Below are positions 34,501-45,960 of a stretch of DNA of 64,000 nt, piece by piece. The translations under genes were made by a program, and so were the position numbers. How positions within the stretch are numbered: the first letter of the stretch is position 1; every line of letters starts with the position of its first letter. The stretch spans positions 186,001 through 250,000 of the forward strand of contig JAFEMH010001303.1 in assembly GCA_022495995.1 (NCBI GenBank), in the 5' to 3' direction. The DNA is from Adenophora triphylla var. japonica (lineage: Eukaryota > Streptophyta > Magnoliopsida > Asterales > Campanulaceae). The notes below the pieces were generated by a model. That model was not told the DNA's origin. It did no database searches and was given only the letters and a program-made list of their open reading frames with translations.

Positions 34501-36312
34501 ATCTGCCTCGTCATCTTCATCGAAGGTTATCTGCTGATCTTCACATCTTGAAGAAGACCAAGCTGGTGTATTGAATTTGTCTTCTTTTGAATCTTTGGCA
34601 TGAAGTTTTGCTGTCGAATAAGTTGTGCCGCAGATTTCTGAGCCTTCAGAGATGACATTGATAGTTTTTGTTGCTGCTGGGGGTGACTGAGGTGTTTCTA
34701 GAACGAAATCCTTAGCTTCAGCACACCCTTTCCTTTTGCCTAAAAGCTCCTTAAGATGGCCTTTAGATAATAGATGACTGATCTCCTTACAAAGGGCAAT
34801 ACAGTTGTCCGTATTATGACCAAAGTCTTTATGGTATGCACACCATTTGGACTTGTCCTTCCAAGTTGTTGGTTTTTCATTTTTTCTAGGTCATCTTGCT
34901 TTTTTGCCTAAGTTGTCCCTTGCACACAATAGTCCTGCAATATTGAGAGAAAAATAATAGTCATCAATTTTTGGAAATTCAGAGTCGTCATTATATATAA
35001 CATCTTCAACAGAATTAATTTTAAGATCCTCAGATTTAGTGTAGGGTTTTCCCCTATTATGCTTATGATGGGATGATTCTGCCTTTCGGGCTGTGCTTTC
35101 ATAACCAGGAGTCTCTTTAGCATTTTTCTCTCGGAGTAGTCTGTCTTCTTCAAGACGTATGGATTGAATGACTCTTGTTCTGACATCTTCAAGTTTTTTG
35201 CATGGGTTTTTGACTAAGTCTTCATAATATGGTGAGTCCTTCTTGAGACCCATCCTGAATGCTTCTATTGCAGTTGACATGTCTAAGTATGGTATGTCCA
35301 CTGCTTCTTTATTGAACCTGCTCAAATAATCTTTAAGAGTTTCTTCAGGTTGCTGAGTTATCTGATACAAGTCACTAGTGAGTTTTTCAAATACCCTGTT
35401 ACAAGAAAATTGATTAGTGAACATGTCAATTAATTGTGCATAAGATCCAATAGAACCAAAAGGTTGGTTAATGAGCCATCTTAAGGCTGCTCCTGTTAAT
35501 GTAGATCCAAAGCCTATGCATAAACAGGCTTCTTTATACAGCAAAGGGATATGGATGACATCCATCTTCTCCTGATAGAGGGCTACATGCTCCAATGGGT
35601 CTGTAGTGCCATCGTACTGTTTCATTTGAGGAACATTAAATCTCTTGGGTAATTCCGCATAGGCAATAGCAGGTACAAAACGGGTATCATTGTAGCATGT
35701 TGGAGATGATCTATGCATGGGAGATGCAACCCCTGGAACATTCATGACCATTTCCCTTAATTCCTGCAATTGTCTAGCCACGGAACTTCTTGCATCAGAA
35801 TTATTGGGATTAGTATTAGGATTCACAAAATTATATGCATAATTTGTAAAAACCCCTGATAGTCCTGAAGATGGTGTTTGAAATGATGGTATTGAGGTTG
35901 GCAGAGTGGAGCAAGGATTAGTGATGATGCTTTCAGTCTGCGTCACATGGCTTCTTGAATCTCCCACAAAGTTGAAATGTCTAGGTTGTAGGGGAGATAT
36001 TGTGCTTGACACTGGAGATGTCCCAGGATCTTGAGTAGATGCTCCTTGAAGATGGGAAATAGCATTGAACAACATCTGGTTGGTGTGCTGTTGAGTTTCT
36101 TGTTATTTTTTCAAGTAATGCATCATGTTGGTCAAGTTAGTCATAAACTCAAAAGTCAGCTCCTGAGGGATCACGACTGACGAGGTAACAACCGTTGAGC
36201 TTGGTTGGATTGGCATCCCCAATGTATTTGAAACTTGAAATCCAGATGTTCTAAGCGCTCCAGACCTTCCTGCAGCATGTGGAGTATCTTGACCAGAACT
36301 AGGATTGCTCAT
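34501..36312 (-). pseudogene. Gypsy E gag
   Basis: Starts at 36312 (MSNPSSGQDTPHAAGRSG). In-frame stops are at 36103 and 34891. The retrotransposon gag domain spans about 35690-35150: FNVPQMKQYDGTTDPLEHVA, TLTGAALRWLINQP, FVDMFTNQF-like IDMFTNQFSC, EETLKDYLSRFNKE and AFRMGLKKDSPYYEDL. The zinc knuckle CAYHKDFGHNTDNC is near 34840, after the second stop. All parts share one frame, so three nonsense changes are the only damage between gag start and RT. Confidence 0.88.
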
Positions 36313-36347
36313 CTTGGAATTTTCTTAGCAAACTTAAAAAACCAAAG

Positions 36348-36365
36348 TTCCCACAGACGGCGCCA
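36348..36365 (-). other. Gypsy E primer-binding site
   Basis: Minus strand TGGCGCCGTCTGTGGGAA, three bases inside the 5' LTR edge. This type is common in Tat elements; I do not assign the tRNA. Confidence 0.75.
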
Positions 36366-36368
36366 AAT

Positions 36369-36946
36369 TGTTTTGGTCAATTTCTTGTACGTGTTGAAAT
36401 TGAACTTTAGTGGAATGTTTTTGGGAAAAATATAAGAATGAGAAAATTCAAGATGCTACACCAAGATGTAACGAGGAAAGCCCTTGATCAATTGATCTCT
36501 GGCAGAAAACCTCGGGAGGTTTTAGGAAACCTACCTAAAACCAAAGATGTTTATAAATTTTGTTGAGTGAGTACAAAGTGGAAGTATAGTGAGAGTTACA
36601 AAGTTGCCGTCCTTGGCGCCTATCCCTAGCTCTCCTTTTATACCCCAAAAATAATAGAGAATTAATAAGTAACCGAAAATCCTTATAAATCCGGATCAGG
36701 TTGCTGAAGATAAGAGACTGTTGCCATGATTTTCTCTTCCGTTAGAAATGCATTTGAAATATGTGAGACTTGGTATTTGATCTTTGCGTAGTAACTATCC
36801 CCTGAAAAATAGGAACGGTTTAAACCTGCATCTTCAAGTTGTCAAAAATAAGGTGTCATGTTAAAAATGCTGAAGAATCATGATGCTAAAGAACCATACG
36901 AGCCAAGATGTCAATGTAGTGTTTAAGTAAAATTCTACCCCAAACA
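36369..36946 (-). repeat. Gypsy E 5' LTR
   Basis: Matches 28460-29043 with few differences. The minus-strand TATA box lies at 36634-36642. It ends ACCCCAAACA, followed by GGCTT. Confidence 0.92.
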
Positions 36947-36951
36947 GGCTT
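36947..36951. repeat. Target-site duplication GGCTT of gypsy E, right
   Basis: Matches 28455-28459. Confidence 0.9.
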
Positions 36952-37371
36952 TAGCCGTAATAATGTGAGAAATGACATATTTACTCTCCTTTGTGCTATA
37001 AATTACGAAAATCTTCCTTTTATATATTTTTAGATTTCTAAAATGTCCGACTATAATTAATATGTGATACAACATGGTATAAGAAAATTCATGTTATATG
37101 TCCGACTAAAAAAAAAAAGAAATATTCAATATATGCTGAAGATAAGAACATCTTTGGTAGAAAAGGATCTGTGCAGTGATTGAGGTGGCATTAACCTAAG
37201 TGCCAAATCTGAATTAGATTTAGGGGGGGTTGGGGAATTGTAGTTATTTGCCATGTTGGAAACTATTTTGCTATTGCAGTGAATCTAAGGTAGATAAATT
37301 GATTACTTGGTGTAACAGGATTTACGTTTGCTTATACTATTTCTTTTTGTCAAGTCAAGGGGAAGTGAGGA
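36952..37371. other. AT-rich DNA, nothing recognised
   Basis: This is the original right flank of the E insertion. It has A-runs and no coding or repeat signal that I can assign. Confidence 0.4.
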
Positions 37372-37623
37372 ATGTCTGAAACAGCTCAAAATGCTCTCAT
37401 TCAGAAAGTTATCGATGACCTGGTGAATACAGTCGTGAAAGAGTGTACCTATGTAAATAACTTTGTTGAAAGCGACGTGGATAAAGAGATTGATGTGGCC
37501 ACGAGGGGAGAACACGGCGTTGGAGAGACAATTAAGTGGTGGAAGATTAAAGTCACTAAGATCAAGGATGTTTGGGGTAGAAAAATCAACATCCTGGCAT
37601 TTCAATCTGAGTCAACAACCTGA
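37372..37623 (+). CDS. Small unrecognised ORF (83 aa)
   Basis: Starts MSETAQNALIQKVIDDLVNT and ends AFQSESTT. It is charged and soluble, with no signal or membrane segment. A pyrimidine tract and AG precede it near 37285 and could be an intron acceptor. It is followed by a short CAACCTGAG direct repeat (37616-37670). It could be a gene fragment or chance. Confidence 0.25.
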   Translation: MSETAQNALIQKVIDDLVNTVVKECTYVNNFVESDVDKEIDVATRGEHGVGETIKWWKIKVTKIKDVWGRKINILAFQSESTT

Positions 37624-37737
37624 GCTAACAACCTGAGTTAACATCTTGAGTCCACATCTTGATTGTTCACAATTTACAGGGCCGTTGTGTAAACACTATT
37701 TTTCTGGAACCGTTATCAAGAGGTAAGGGACTATTAC

Positions 37738-38706
37738 TGTGAGCGTTGTGAAGGATTTTTTGAGTCGCCACCTATATTATTCGTTTGGAAAATATAGAAA
37801 AATCATTTTTTGAAAGATATTTGGGTTCGGGGCTTAGGTTATGGAATGGGAAGGTCAAGGAGCACCCATTCCACCCAATCCGGGGATCGGTCTTGCTAAA
37901 GAAAAGAGAGGTTTTCAAAAGAGAAGAAGATTTCATATAAAAATAAATAAAGATCCATTTAACGGGGTTAAACGGAATGTAGGATCGATTGCTTCGAGAT
38001 CGTCCCCATGATTTGGAGAGGCTCTAGGCCGACCCTAGATTCTATGGATTTATACCACTCTAACAATCAATTAGAAAGGGATTTAGGGGTTACCTTGCGT
38101 GAGGTGATTTGGGCAGAGTTTCGACTCAAGTTTAGAATCGAATCTTGATACGGACAGAGCTTCGCCTCAGTCCTTGACTCGGGTCTTGATGTTTGTTTAT
38201 CAACAAGGTTGACAAACAAACTTTGAGGTGATTATAGGGTGATTTTATAGGAATCTTTCAAGGAGAGAAACCAGTAAAATGTGTGTGAATTGTGGAAATT
38301 GTGGACCTTTTGAACCTTGGAAGTCACCAAGTATTTATAGGTGTTGGAGAGGTGTTGAAGATGAGATCAAACACTTCAAGAAGGTTCCAAACTCCAAACT
38401 CTATTGGTTGGCCGGATGAATGAAGTTTTATCCCGAAAAGAGGTTGAAATCGATGAGGAAACTGTCATTTGCATGCTGCAGAAGGACAATATCTCGCGCG
38501 AGACATGCCATTCCGTACGAGATATTGCTCCTGTGGACAATTATGTCCTTCCCTCGCTATCTTGTATGCAGTTTAGTCCCAAACTAACGGTGGTTAGTCA
38601 AAACTTAACGAAACATGATGAAATGGTGGATTTCTACTTCTTGACTCAAAGCGAGACTTAGAGTGGTATAAATATGATCCGATGGGTTCAGAATGGGGTG
38701 TCTACA
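37738..38706 (-). repeat. Tat-like LTR relic H
   Basis: On the minus strand it starts TGTAGACACCCC at 38706 directly after a GTCGACGAGGGGCTC tract, has a TATA box (CTATAAATA) at 38331-38341 and ends near 37738 after GGTGGCGACTC. The start and tract resemble those of element F at 56003-56025. A perfect TCTCGCGCGAGA palindrome is at 38492-38503, inside a 10-bp inverted repeat, CAATATCTCG with CGAGATATTG. The left edge is a guess from the TG/CA rule. Confidence 0.6.
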
Positions 38707-38868
38707 GAGCCCCTCGTCGACAAGTCTTATGAAAGAAGTCATGTCGACGATAGAAAAGACATCATTCTGAACATTGGGATGGTCGGGCCGCACGGCTTCC
38801 TACGTATCTCTATCGGAGAATCATACCATAACGTAGTTCGACTCCAAAACACGAAAAGGCTGCTTTAG
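38707..38868 (-). mobile_element. Internal remnant of element H
   Basis: The last 160 bp before the 3' LTR of H. It includes the CGAACTACG...GATACGTAGG motif pair also seen three times in element F. It is cut at 38868 by the F 5' LTR. Confidence 0.6.
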
Positions 38869-40285
38869 TGTAAGTACCCCAATCTGGATCACCCCCTTTC
38901 AAGCACACGGGAAACACCGCAGACTCATCAACGCAGTCTCGACGACCTCTGGCACTCAAAACCCCCAGCCAAACTAAGGGAGGAGCCTTTCTGGGATAAA
39001 AAGGGACAAAAGGACCTTTTGGGAATTTTCAGGAAATTGGAAAAGCAATAATGGTCCGTACGGACCTCTTTGCTTTAATAATTACTGAATCCTCTTAAAG
39101 TCCACAATATTCCCTCAAATCCCGGGGAAAATGATTACCCTCCTGCAGAGTTGGTCCGTACGGACCTCTTTGCATGTCAACTTGGTCCGTACGGACCTTA
39201 TTGCACAGGGAACATCATAATTGCAAAATATTCCCCATCATCACAGATTCCCTCAAATCGAGGAAAACCAAAAGTCTGGATTACCAGGGAGGTCCGTACG
39301 GACCTCTTTGCACCAAATCTGGCACTATAAATAGAGGGCTCCCCCTCCTCATTTTGACACACCTCCCACTTCTCTCTTCCTCCCTAGGCCTTCTGGCTTT
39401 CCCTCTAAGTCCTTCCGAGGCATTCCCGGCCCCTTTCGGATCCTTCCGAGGCCTTCCGAGCCCCCTCGTGGTGCTCCGAAGCCTCCCCGAGCGCTCCCGC
39501 GACGCTCCCGCGCTGCCCCGAGGCACTCTCGAGGTACTCTGAGGCCCCTCGTGGTACTCCGAGGCCTTGCCTGGTCTTTCCACGGTGTCCCGGCTCTTTC
39601 CGAGTCAAACCGGCGATCCCAAACCACGCCGAAACTCTGCCCGAGTGACTCCTGCCACCCCAACGCACGCCGAACCTCTGCCCGAGTGATCCCGACGATC
39701 CCCACGCACGCCGAACCTCTGCCCGAACGCAGCCTGCAACCTCAACTCACGCCGAAACTCTGTCCGCAGACAACCGGTCCCTCCCGAAGCAATCCCGATC
39801 CGTACCGGAACGCTACTCCAACCTCAAACACTATTCCTCAGCGGAAGACAGACACGAACCAACATTGGTAAGGCTTCCTTCCATTACTATTTCAATACAT
39901 TTCAATACATAATATACAAATGTAGACATCCGATACAGCATGCATTTTTAAAAGCACACACACACACACAACATTTAAAGGATATTAGGGATATCCGAAA
40001 GACTCGTTTTACGAGGCGACTCGGGTGAGCTCTAATATTCTAATATTCTCTTCCCGAGGAGTCATCTGACCTCCGAACTCAAAATCTCATCACACAAAAA
40101 ACAGTTTAAAATTATCTTTAAGCTGATGCCCTTTTTCAATGTTTTGGGCTTAATAAAAACGGCGTGGCGACTCTACAAATGCGAAAACAAACGGCGAGAC
40201 ACCTCCAACTCGAAAAACGCTGCAAAGCGGGAAATGCCAGATGCCGGGGCGCGATCGCGCTGCCTCTCGGATCCGGGTAATTTCA
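38869..40285 (+). repeat. Gypsy F 5' LTR
   Basis: Starts TGTAAGTACCCC and ends about GGGTAATTTCA. The TATA box CTATAAATAGA is at 39325-39335. Four GGTCCGTACGGACC palindromes lie upstream at 39053, 39153, 39184 and 39291. Downstream is a GC-rich leader with many TCCGAGGC-type repeats and a CA microsatellite (39957-39971). ORFs on both strands here are compositional. Confidence 0.88.
39053..39304 (+). promoter_or_regulatory. Four-copy GGTCCGTACGGACC palindrome cluster before the LTR TATA box
   Basis: Copies at 39053-39066, 39153-39166, 39184-39197 and 39291-39304. Each is followed by T-rich TCTTTGC or TTATTGC. The last ends 20 bp before the TATA box at 39325. The core CCGTACGG contains GTAC, the core of SBP-domain (SPL) protein sites; that link is inference. 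Confidence 0.6.
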
Positions 40286-40286
40286 G

Positions 40287-40305
40287 TTGGCGACTCCGCT
40301 GGGGA
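40287..40305 (+). other. Gypsy F primer-binding site
   Basis: TTGGCGACTCCGCTGGGGA follows the 5' LTR. This type is widely seen in plant Tat elements; the tRNA is not assigned. Confidence 0.7.
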
Positions 40306-41488
40306 AGATATTTTGTTTTAAAAACTTTTAAACAAAACAAAAGATTTTTTAAAACGATGATGAGGGTCAAACTTTCATTTTACCCCCTTCTTTAACTGTT
40401 GTGTGTGTGCACGTGCTTCGTTTTTATTTTACAAAAAAAATAAAAATACAAAAAAAAATGCATCAATATACATCTGTGCATACATTTAAAATTCTTCAAA
40501 AACTTCTGTTTTACTCAGAAAAAGAATTTTAGAGACCGCACACTACTCGCACTGCTGCCTCGGTTACACCGCACACTACTCGCACCGCCGCTCGGTTACA
40601 GCACGCTACGCGCACCGCCGCCGGATACACCGCACACTACAACCCTCAACCCGGAGTGGTCTCGGTTGCAGTCTGTTTGGTCTTCCTAGGCCTCTTGACG
40701 CGCACGGATCATTCCAAACATCCCATCCTAGCCAAGCGTCAACCCCGCACGTTTGAGTCTTGAGTCACACTCTGTCCGGACTCGGTTGGTTTTTACCTGG
40801 CCCGTGTCATACACTGGATACATATACCATGCCTGCCATTTTTCTCGAGTCAAGGCTCGGAACTCAAGATCCCTTGCGCAAGCAAAGCGATGAAAGGTCA
40901 TGCTAAAATCTTGGCCCGATCTTGATTTTCCGAAGCTACACCTGCACGATGTTCCGTCCCGATATACATCCATGCTCACATGACACCATGTCATCACGCC
41001 TTTGATACGTCGCCCATGACAATATGACCCAGCCTAACGCCTAACGTCACGTATCCCTTGCGCAAGCAAGGTAAAGAGAGGTCATGCCGAACTCTTGACC
41101 TCGATCTTGACTTAGTGGCCGGCTCGGTTCACTTATTCACATGGCTAATGCATCAAAACGAACATGACAAAGGCTCGGTCCTTAGGTTTGATTTTTCTTT
41201 TAGGCCGGTGGAAACCGCTTGCACTATAGGACCTCGCCCTGGGGCTTTCCACCCCGGGATGTCGAAATACCGGTGCAAAACGAGGGGCTTATAGCCGCAC
41301 AGATGGTCTCCACTGACCCAGGATCTAGCATAGTTGCGAAAAAGAAGAGCAATCTTTTCCAACCTACCTAGGATTCTGAGAAAACATGTTTTAAGTAAAT
41401 TAAAACAACAAAAAAAAAATCATAAATAAAAGAAACGGAAACCGCATGCCACGTGAGCTTTCCCCTTTTATCCCGTTAGGCCATTCCT
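40306..41488 (+). other. Gypsy F leader with short repeats
   Basis: Untranslated. Around 40535-40650 a CCGCACACTACTCGCACCGC unit is repeated three to four times (about 35 bp). A 60-bp block containing CCCTTGCGCAAGCAA and AGGTCATGC occurs twice (near 40872 and 41055). No gene is seen. Confidence 0.6.
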
Positions 41489-42800
41489 GTGTCTAAACCT
41501 TGCCCATCACCCCCTCCAGCTAACAGAGAGTGGTCGAGAGTACCCGGGAACCCGTCTCCCAGTGTCAAAACAGCAAGGTCCTACCTCCTTCCCAGCTCTG
41601 TCACCAGGACAGTCCGTCAACTCCCCATGGCCAAATCAGTGGATAACAACGATGAAAACGGGACCTTACCCCCAAGAAATTTCCCAACATTGGAAGAAGT
41701 TTGGCAGGTCCTCATGGCTATTGAGAAACGGCAAGGTAAGCAACAAGCCTGGATCGAAGGTGCCATGCACCACTTCGGAACATTAGCCACCCAACTACCC
41801 GGGGCTTCCCAAGTCATGACCGCTCCTACAGCCTCTAACATCTCTCATTGTTTCCCGTAAGTCAACTTGTTACCCTCATACGAGCCATGCAAGCATGACG
41901 TAAGGCCACAAGACCCTCCGGGGAAAGCCTCGCCCATTCAGCCTCCCCGAGGTCCCTTACTCACCGCCGAACAACGAACACATCCGGTGGGACGTCTGCG
42001 ACATTGCAGTGCTTGTCCGGAAATGGAAGTCCAGGATGAAATAAATGAGGGCCGTCCGCGAAGAAAGAAGAAGCTATCTGCTCAACAAAAGTTGAAAAAG
42101 AGGTACGAATCCGGTGATCCCACGGTGGAACCCTTGGAGAACCCTCAGAAAGTTTGACTACTATGTCATCTACTCCAAAGAAGCCTAGCTCGCACAAGGC
42201 CATGGCAATGTCTCGCTTCCATGATCACCGGGACGAGCTCCGCACCGCCACCGAAGGCCCGAAGGTCCAGATAATCCAACCCCGTCTTGGGAAGATCTCA
42301 AAGCCACTATTGATGCTTCAAGAAAAGCCACGACGGTGAACGAATTGAAATGCGCAGCCGGCCTTACGCCAATCGTGGTCCTCCCACTACGTAAATAGTA
42401 GAGACAAGCAAAACCATAAGTCCGTAAGTGAACGTTCCGACACGTTCCTGGCCAAATCCCTGAATCCTCCACGGATGCACAAAAGGCCACCCATACCCGA
42501 GCCACGAACCGAAAAGGGATCCTACGCCAAAGAAGTCAAATCTTGGACCCAAAGGTCAAGATCCCGTCTTGACACGCCTCAAGCGCACTCAGCTAACATC
42601 TCACTCTCGGTCCTTACTCACTTCATCTTACCCGCACAAGCTCAAGTTGGAAGAAAGCCTCGGCCTGCACCATGGTTCCCATCACGGACACCCGATGAAG
42701 CGCCGTATGATTGGCAACATTAATTACAAAGCAATATCATCACTTTCACGTAGCTCGACCTTCCAAAATTTGGGGCCGACCACAATGAGCCTCTCTACAT
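41489..42800 (+). pseudogene. Gypsy F gag region, heavily broken
   Basis: The best-preserved part is 41489-41860, ending LPPRNFPTLEEVWQVLMAIE and WIEGAMHHFGTLA, a helical N-terminal gag segment. Beyond it no frame stays open for more than 100 codons. I assign it to gag from position (between primer site and protease) rather than from a clear domain. Confidence 0.45.
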
Positions 42801-43221
42801 AACAGTTCAACTGACGAGCGTCGTCTCCCACGGGTTTTGGTAGATGGGGATCATCCATGAACGTCCTTCCAGCCAAAATGATGGATTTGCTAGGGATCAA
42901 AGCAACCGATCTAAAGCCCTCGACTCGTGCAATCAAGGCATACGACTCAACGTCCCGCCCAGCCTGGGAATAGCCACCTTGAATTTGTGGTTCGGAAAAC
43001 AAATGGTCCCAACGGATTTCCAAGTCATTGACATCCCGATCACATTCACGCCATTTTGGGACGCCCTCGGCTACACCCGCATCAATGGAGTGGCATCCAC
43101 TCTCCATCAATGCGTAAAGTTCGTCCAAGGAACAGATCTAACCATCATCTACGGAGATAGCATAGTCAACCGAAAGGACCGACACAAACGGCGTCCCGGT
43201 TTTAGAGATCAAACCCGATGA
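42801..43221 (+). pseudogene. Gypsy F protease, C-terminal part
   Basis: Contains the segment FQVIDIPITF, followed by a shifted LGRPWIH-like WDALGYTRINGVASTLHQ and CVKFVQGTDLTIIYGD. This is the part of the Tat protease that follows the flap (compare VILGRPWIHNMRAVPSTYHQ in element E). The active-site DxG lies upstream in a frame I could not follow. Confidence 0.6.
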
Positions 43222-43296
43222 TGACGGCATGATGCTAACTGTGATTCACCATCGAAAGCCCAAAGGCCCAAGTGTGCCACATAGACCGCCTTTGAT

Positions 43297-43460
43297 TTGG
43301 GACAAGATCCCTCCCCGATGAAAATGATGAAGCACATGAACTACATCCCGGGCTCGGTTTGGGAAAACGCCATCAGGGCACCCAACAGATCATCAATATC
43401 AAAGAACAGAATACTGCCCCGCACGGCCTGGGATACATTCCCACTCCCGAACACATTGCG
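43297..43460 (+). pseudogene. Gypsy F G-patch-like linker
   Basis: MMKHMNYIPGS followed in the next frame by GKRHQGTQQ gives the pattern M-x-Y-x-P-G-x-G-L-G-K-x-x-Q-G, as in the G-patch found between protease and RT in many Tat elements. A one-base frameshift splits it. Confidence 0.5.
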
Positions 43461-44404
43461 GAGGACAAGCGAGCTGCACGAAAACGCTCCACGTATAACA
43501 AAAGAGGCTTGCACGCAATCTCCGATCTTCGTCCTTACAGCCTTCGACATGACCAAGTACTTCACAAAGAAGGCCGGCAACTTGGAAGAAGATCCAGAAA
43601 GGGAACAGAGCCGATCGCCGCCAAACAAAGCCGGCCGACAACCATGAACAAGCTCCAGCAGTAACCCGGCAAGATTCGTAGGCCTCAAGCCAAATCCCGT
43701 CCGAAGAGCATTTCTCGACACACCGCCCGCCGGGATCCACAACCACCACTATTCACAATGAATTTTGGTTCGGAAAACTCCCTCTTTGGCGTAAGAACTC
43801 GAAAAACTCTCTCGTCAATACTCCCGCCCTCAACAAGCGGGACGAGTCTACATTCGAGCTAGTAATGCCCAAGACAAAAGCAAAAGACTCCGCAGACGAT
43901 GCTTGGGACGAGCCACCGCTCCACCTCGCTTCTTCAAAGAAGAAATCGAGATGCCGATCTAATCGATTTTGTTTCGATAACTCGTGATAGCAATGATCGG
44001 GAACGGTGACATAAAGCCCTTCAAGCCCCATCTCCTATCAAGCTCATTGCCACTCAATAACCGGGCCACCTTCTCCGGACCCACCGCCAAGAAAAAGGAC
44101 ATGATCGAACAACTTGGTCCGACCCTCGAGTCCTAGAGTCTAGTGTCAAAACTCATCCCGAGTCCATTAGCTTTGAATTTGAGTCTATCGAGTCATCCGA
44201 TGGCCTCACGCCAGAAGATTACGAGCTCATTGCCAATAATGTATTCCCGTATGCTCTTAATGAATGCTGCGATCTTTCCGAGTATCCTCTCATTGCATCT
44301 TTAACAACTGATAAATTAACTAACACACAAACAAGCTAATAACGATTCACTTGATAAAGAAGCGTACACATTAAACGAACAATACATTAAGCACATCTTT
44401 AAGC

Positions 44405-45205
44405 ATGTTTGTCAAACGAGAGAAAAACCGGGCCCAAGCCGCCGAGGAGGTTTTAACCAAAGTGAATTTGGGAACCGCCGAAGAGCCAAAAGAGACGCAA
44501 ATCGAAAGTTTCTTCACCGGCACAGAGCAAGACGCATTGGATCGCACCGCCAAAGAGTTCGTGGACGCGTTTGCTTGGTCTTACCGAGACATGCCCGGAT
44601 TAGATCCTAACATTGTAGAACACCGGATTCCCTTGAATCCCGAGGCTAAGCCCATCAAGCAAAAGCTACGCCGAATCAAGCCAGAATGGTCTTTGCAAGT
44701 CAAAGAGGAGATCGAAAAAATGCTCCGCTTTGGCTTCATCAGGGTGATCGAGTACCCCACATGGCTCTCCAATATCGTCAAGGTTACCAAGGCCAATGGA
44801 AAAGTACGCTGTTGCGTGGACTTCCGAGATCTCAACAAAGCAAGTCCCAAGGACGATTTTCCACTACCCAATATCGACATGTTGGTAGACACTACAGCCA
44901 ATTTCAAAGTCAAGTCCTTCATGGACGGTTTTGCCGGCTACAATCAGATCAAGATGGCCGAAGAAGACCAAGAAAAGACAGCTTTCACAACCCCCTGGGG
45001 AACCTACTGCTACACAGTAATGCCGTTCGGACTAAAGAACGCTGGGGCTACCTACCAACGGCAAAGAACCGCCCTCTTCCACGATATGATCCACAAAGAG
45101 ATCGAAGTGTACGTCGATGACATGATCATTCACTCAAAGGGATCGATGGACAACACCTCGCGCACCCGAGAAAATTCTTCAATCGCCTCCGAAAACACTC
45201 AATGA
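44405..45205 (+). pseudogene. Gypsy F reverse transcriptase
   Basis: Frame open for 266 codons. Motifs are EKMLRFGFIRVIEYPTWLSN, GKVRCCVDFRDLNKASPKD, KSFMDGFAGYNQIKMAEED, VMPFGLKNAGATYQR and VYVDDMIIHSKG, so the catalytic residues are present. A frameshift at about 45160 (DNTSRTRENSS) precedes the thumb, which continues in another frame at 45202-45399. Confidence 0.9.
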
Positions 45206-45960
45206 GGCTTAACCCTGCCAAATGCACATTTGGGGTTAGCCGAGGCAAGGTTTTGGGATACATGGTCACCGAGAGAGGCATCGAGGTTGATCCTCAAAAG
45301 ATCAAGGCTATCATCGAAATGAGACCACCGCAAACTCGCACAGAGGTGAAAAGCTTCATGGGCCGCCTACAATATATCGCCGCTTCGTCAACCAATTGAC
45401 CTCTATGTGCGAGCCAATCTTCAAACTGATGAAGAAGAACGCCGACATCGAATGGAACTCAGAATGCCAAGATGCCTTTGAGAAAATAAAAGCATACCTT
45501 GTGAGTCCTCCGATTCTCTGTCCTCCCCACGAGGAAAAGCCACCGTTGCTATACCTAATCGTGACCGACACCGCAGCTGGAGCCATGCTCGTCAAGAAAA
45601 GAAGGAGTCACGAGTCGAAAACGCCATCTACTTCGTCAGTCGAAAGTTTCAAGGCAGCGAACTCAATTACTCAGCCCTCGAGAAAACCTGCGCAGCTCTG
45701 GTATGGGTTGTCGGGAAACTACGGCACTACATGCAATCGCACACGGTACACTTGGTTTCCAAAATGGACCCAGTCAAGTACCTCTTCGACAAACCATCTC
45801 TGTCAATGAGGCTCGCCAAATGGTCTTTCTTCCTAGCGGAATTTGACATCAAGTACGTAAACCAAAAGTCAATCAAGGGACGGGCCATGGCTGAACAACT
45901 GGCCGATTTCCCAACCGACGAGGCTCGAGGCCCCGAACCACAATTTCCAGACGAGGGAAT
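45202..45960 (+). pseudogene. Gypsy F RT thumb and RNase H
   Basis: LNPAKCTFGVSRGKVLGYMV and EMRPPQTRTEVKSFMGRLQY end RT. RNase H follows as EPIFKLMKKNADIEW, CQDAFEKIKAYLVSPPIL and, after two frameshifts near 45600 and 45710, LIDKPSLSMRLAKWSFFLAE-type sequence to about 45890. The order matches element E. Confidence 0.82.

Larger units (their letters stand above)
28460..36946 (-). mobile_element. Gypsy E (Tat clade), complete
   Basis: An 8487-bp Ty3/gypsy element with LTRs of 584 and 578 bp and GGCTT duplications. Order on the minus strand is gag, protease, RT, RNase H, second (archaeal-type) RNase H, integrase. The second RNase H and the absence of a chromodomain place it in Tat. From 36312 to 33169 the coding frame is a single frame interrupted by only three stops. 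An antisense gene lies between integrase and the 3' LTR. Confidence 0.93.

Noticed and set aside
39174..39871. ORFs on both strands in the GC-rich part of the gypsy F LTR, also at 56405-57065
   Set aside because: Composition-driven (TCCGAGGC repeats) and present in both LTRs; they overlap the promoter and leader.
41489..44300. Possible host gene within gypsy F before RT
   Set aside because: Position between primer site and RT, the protease-like VASTLHQCVKFV segment and the G-patch-like linker show that it is the decayed gag-protease region.
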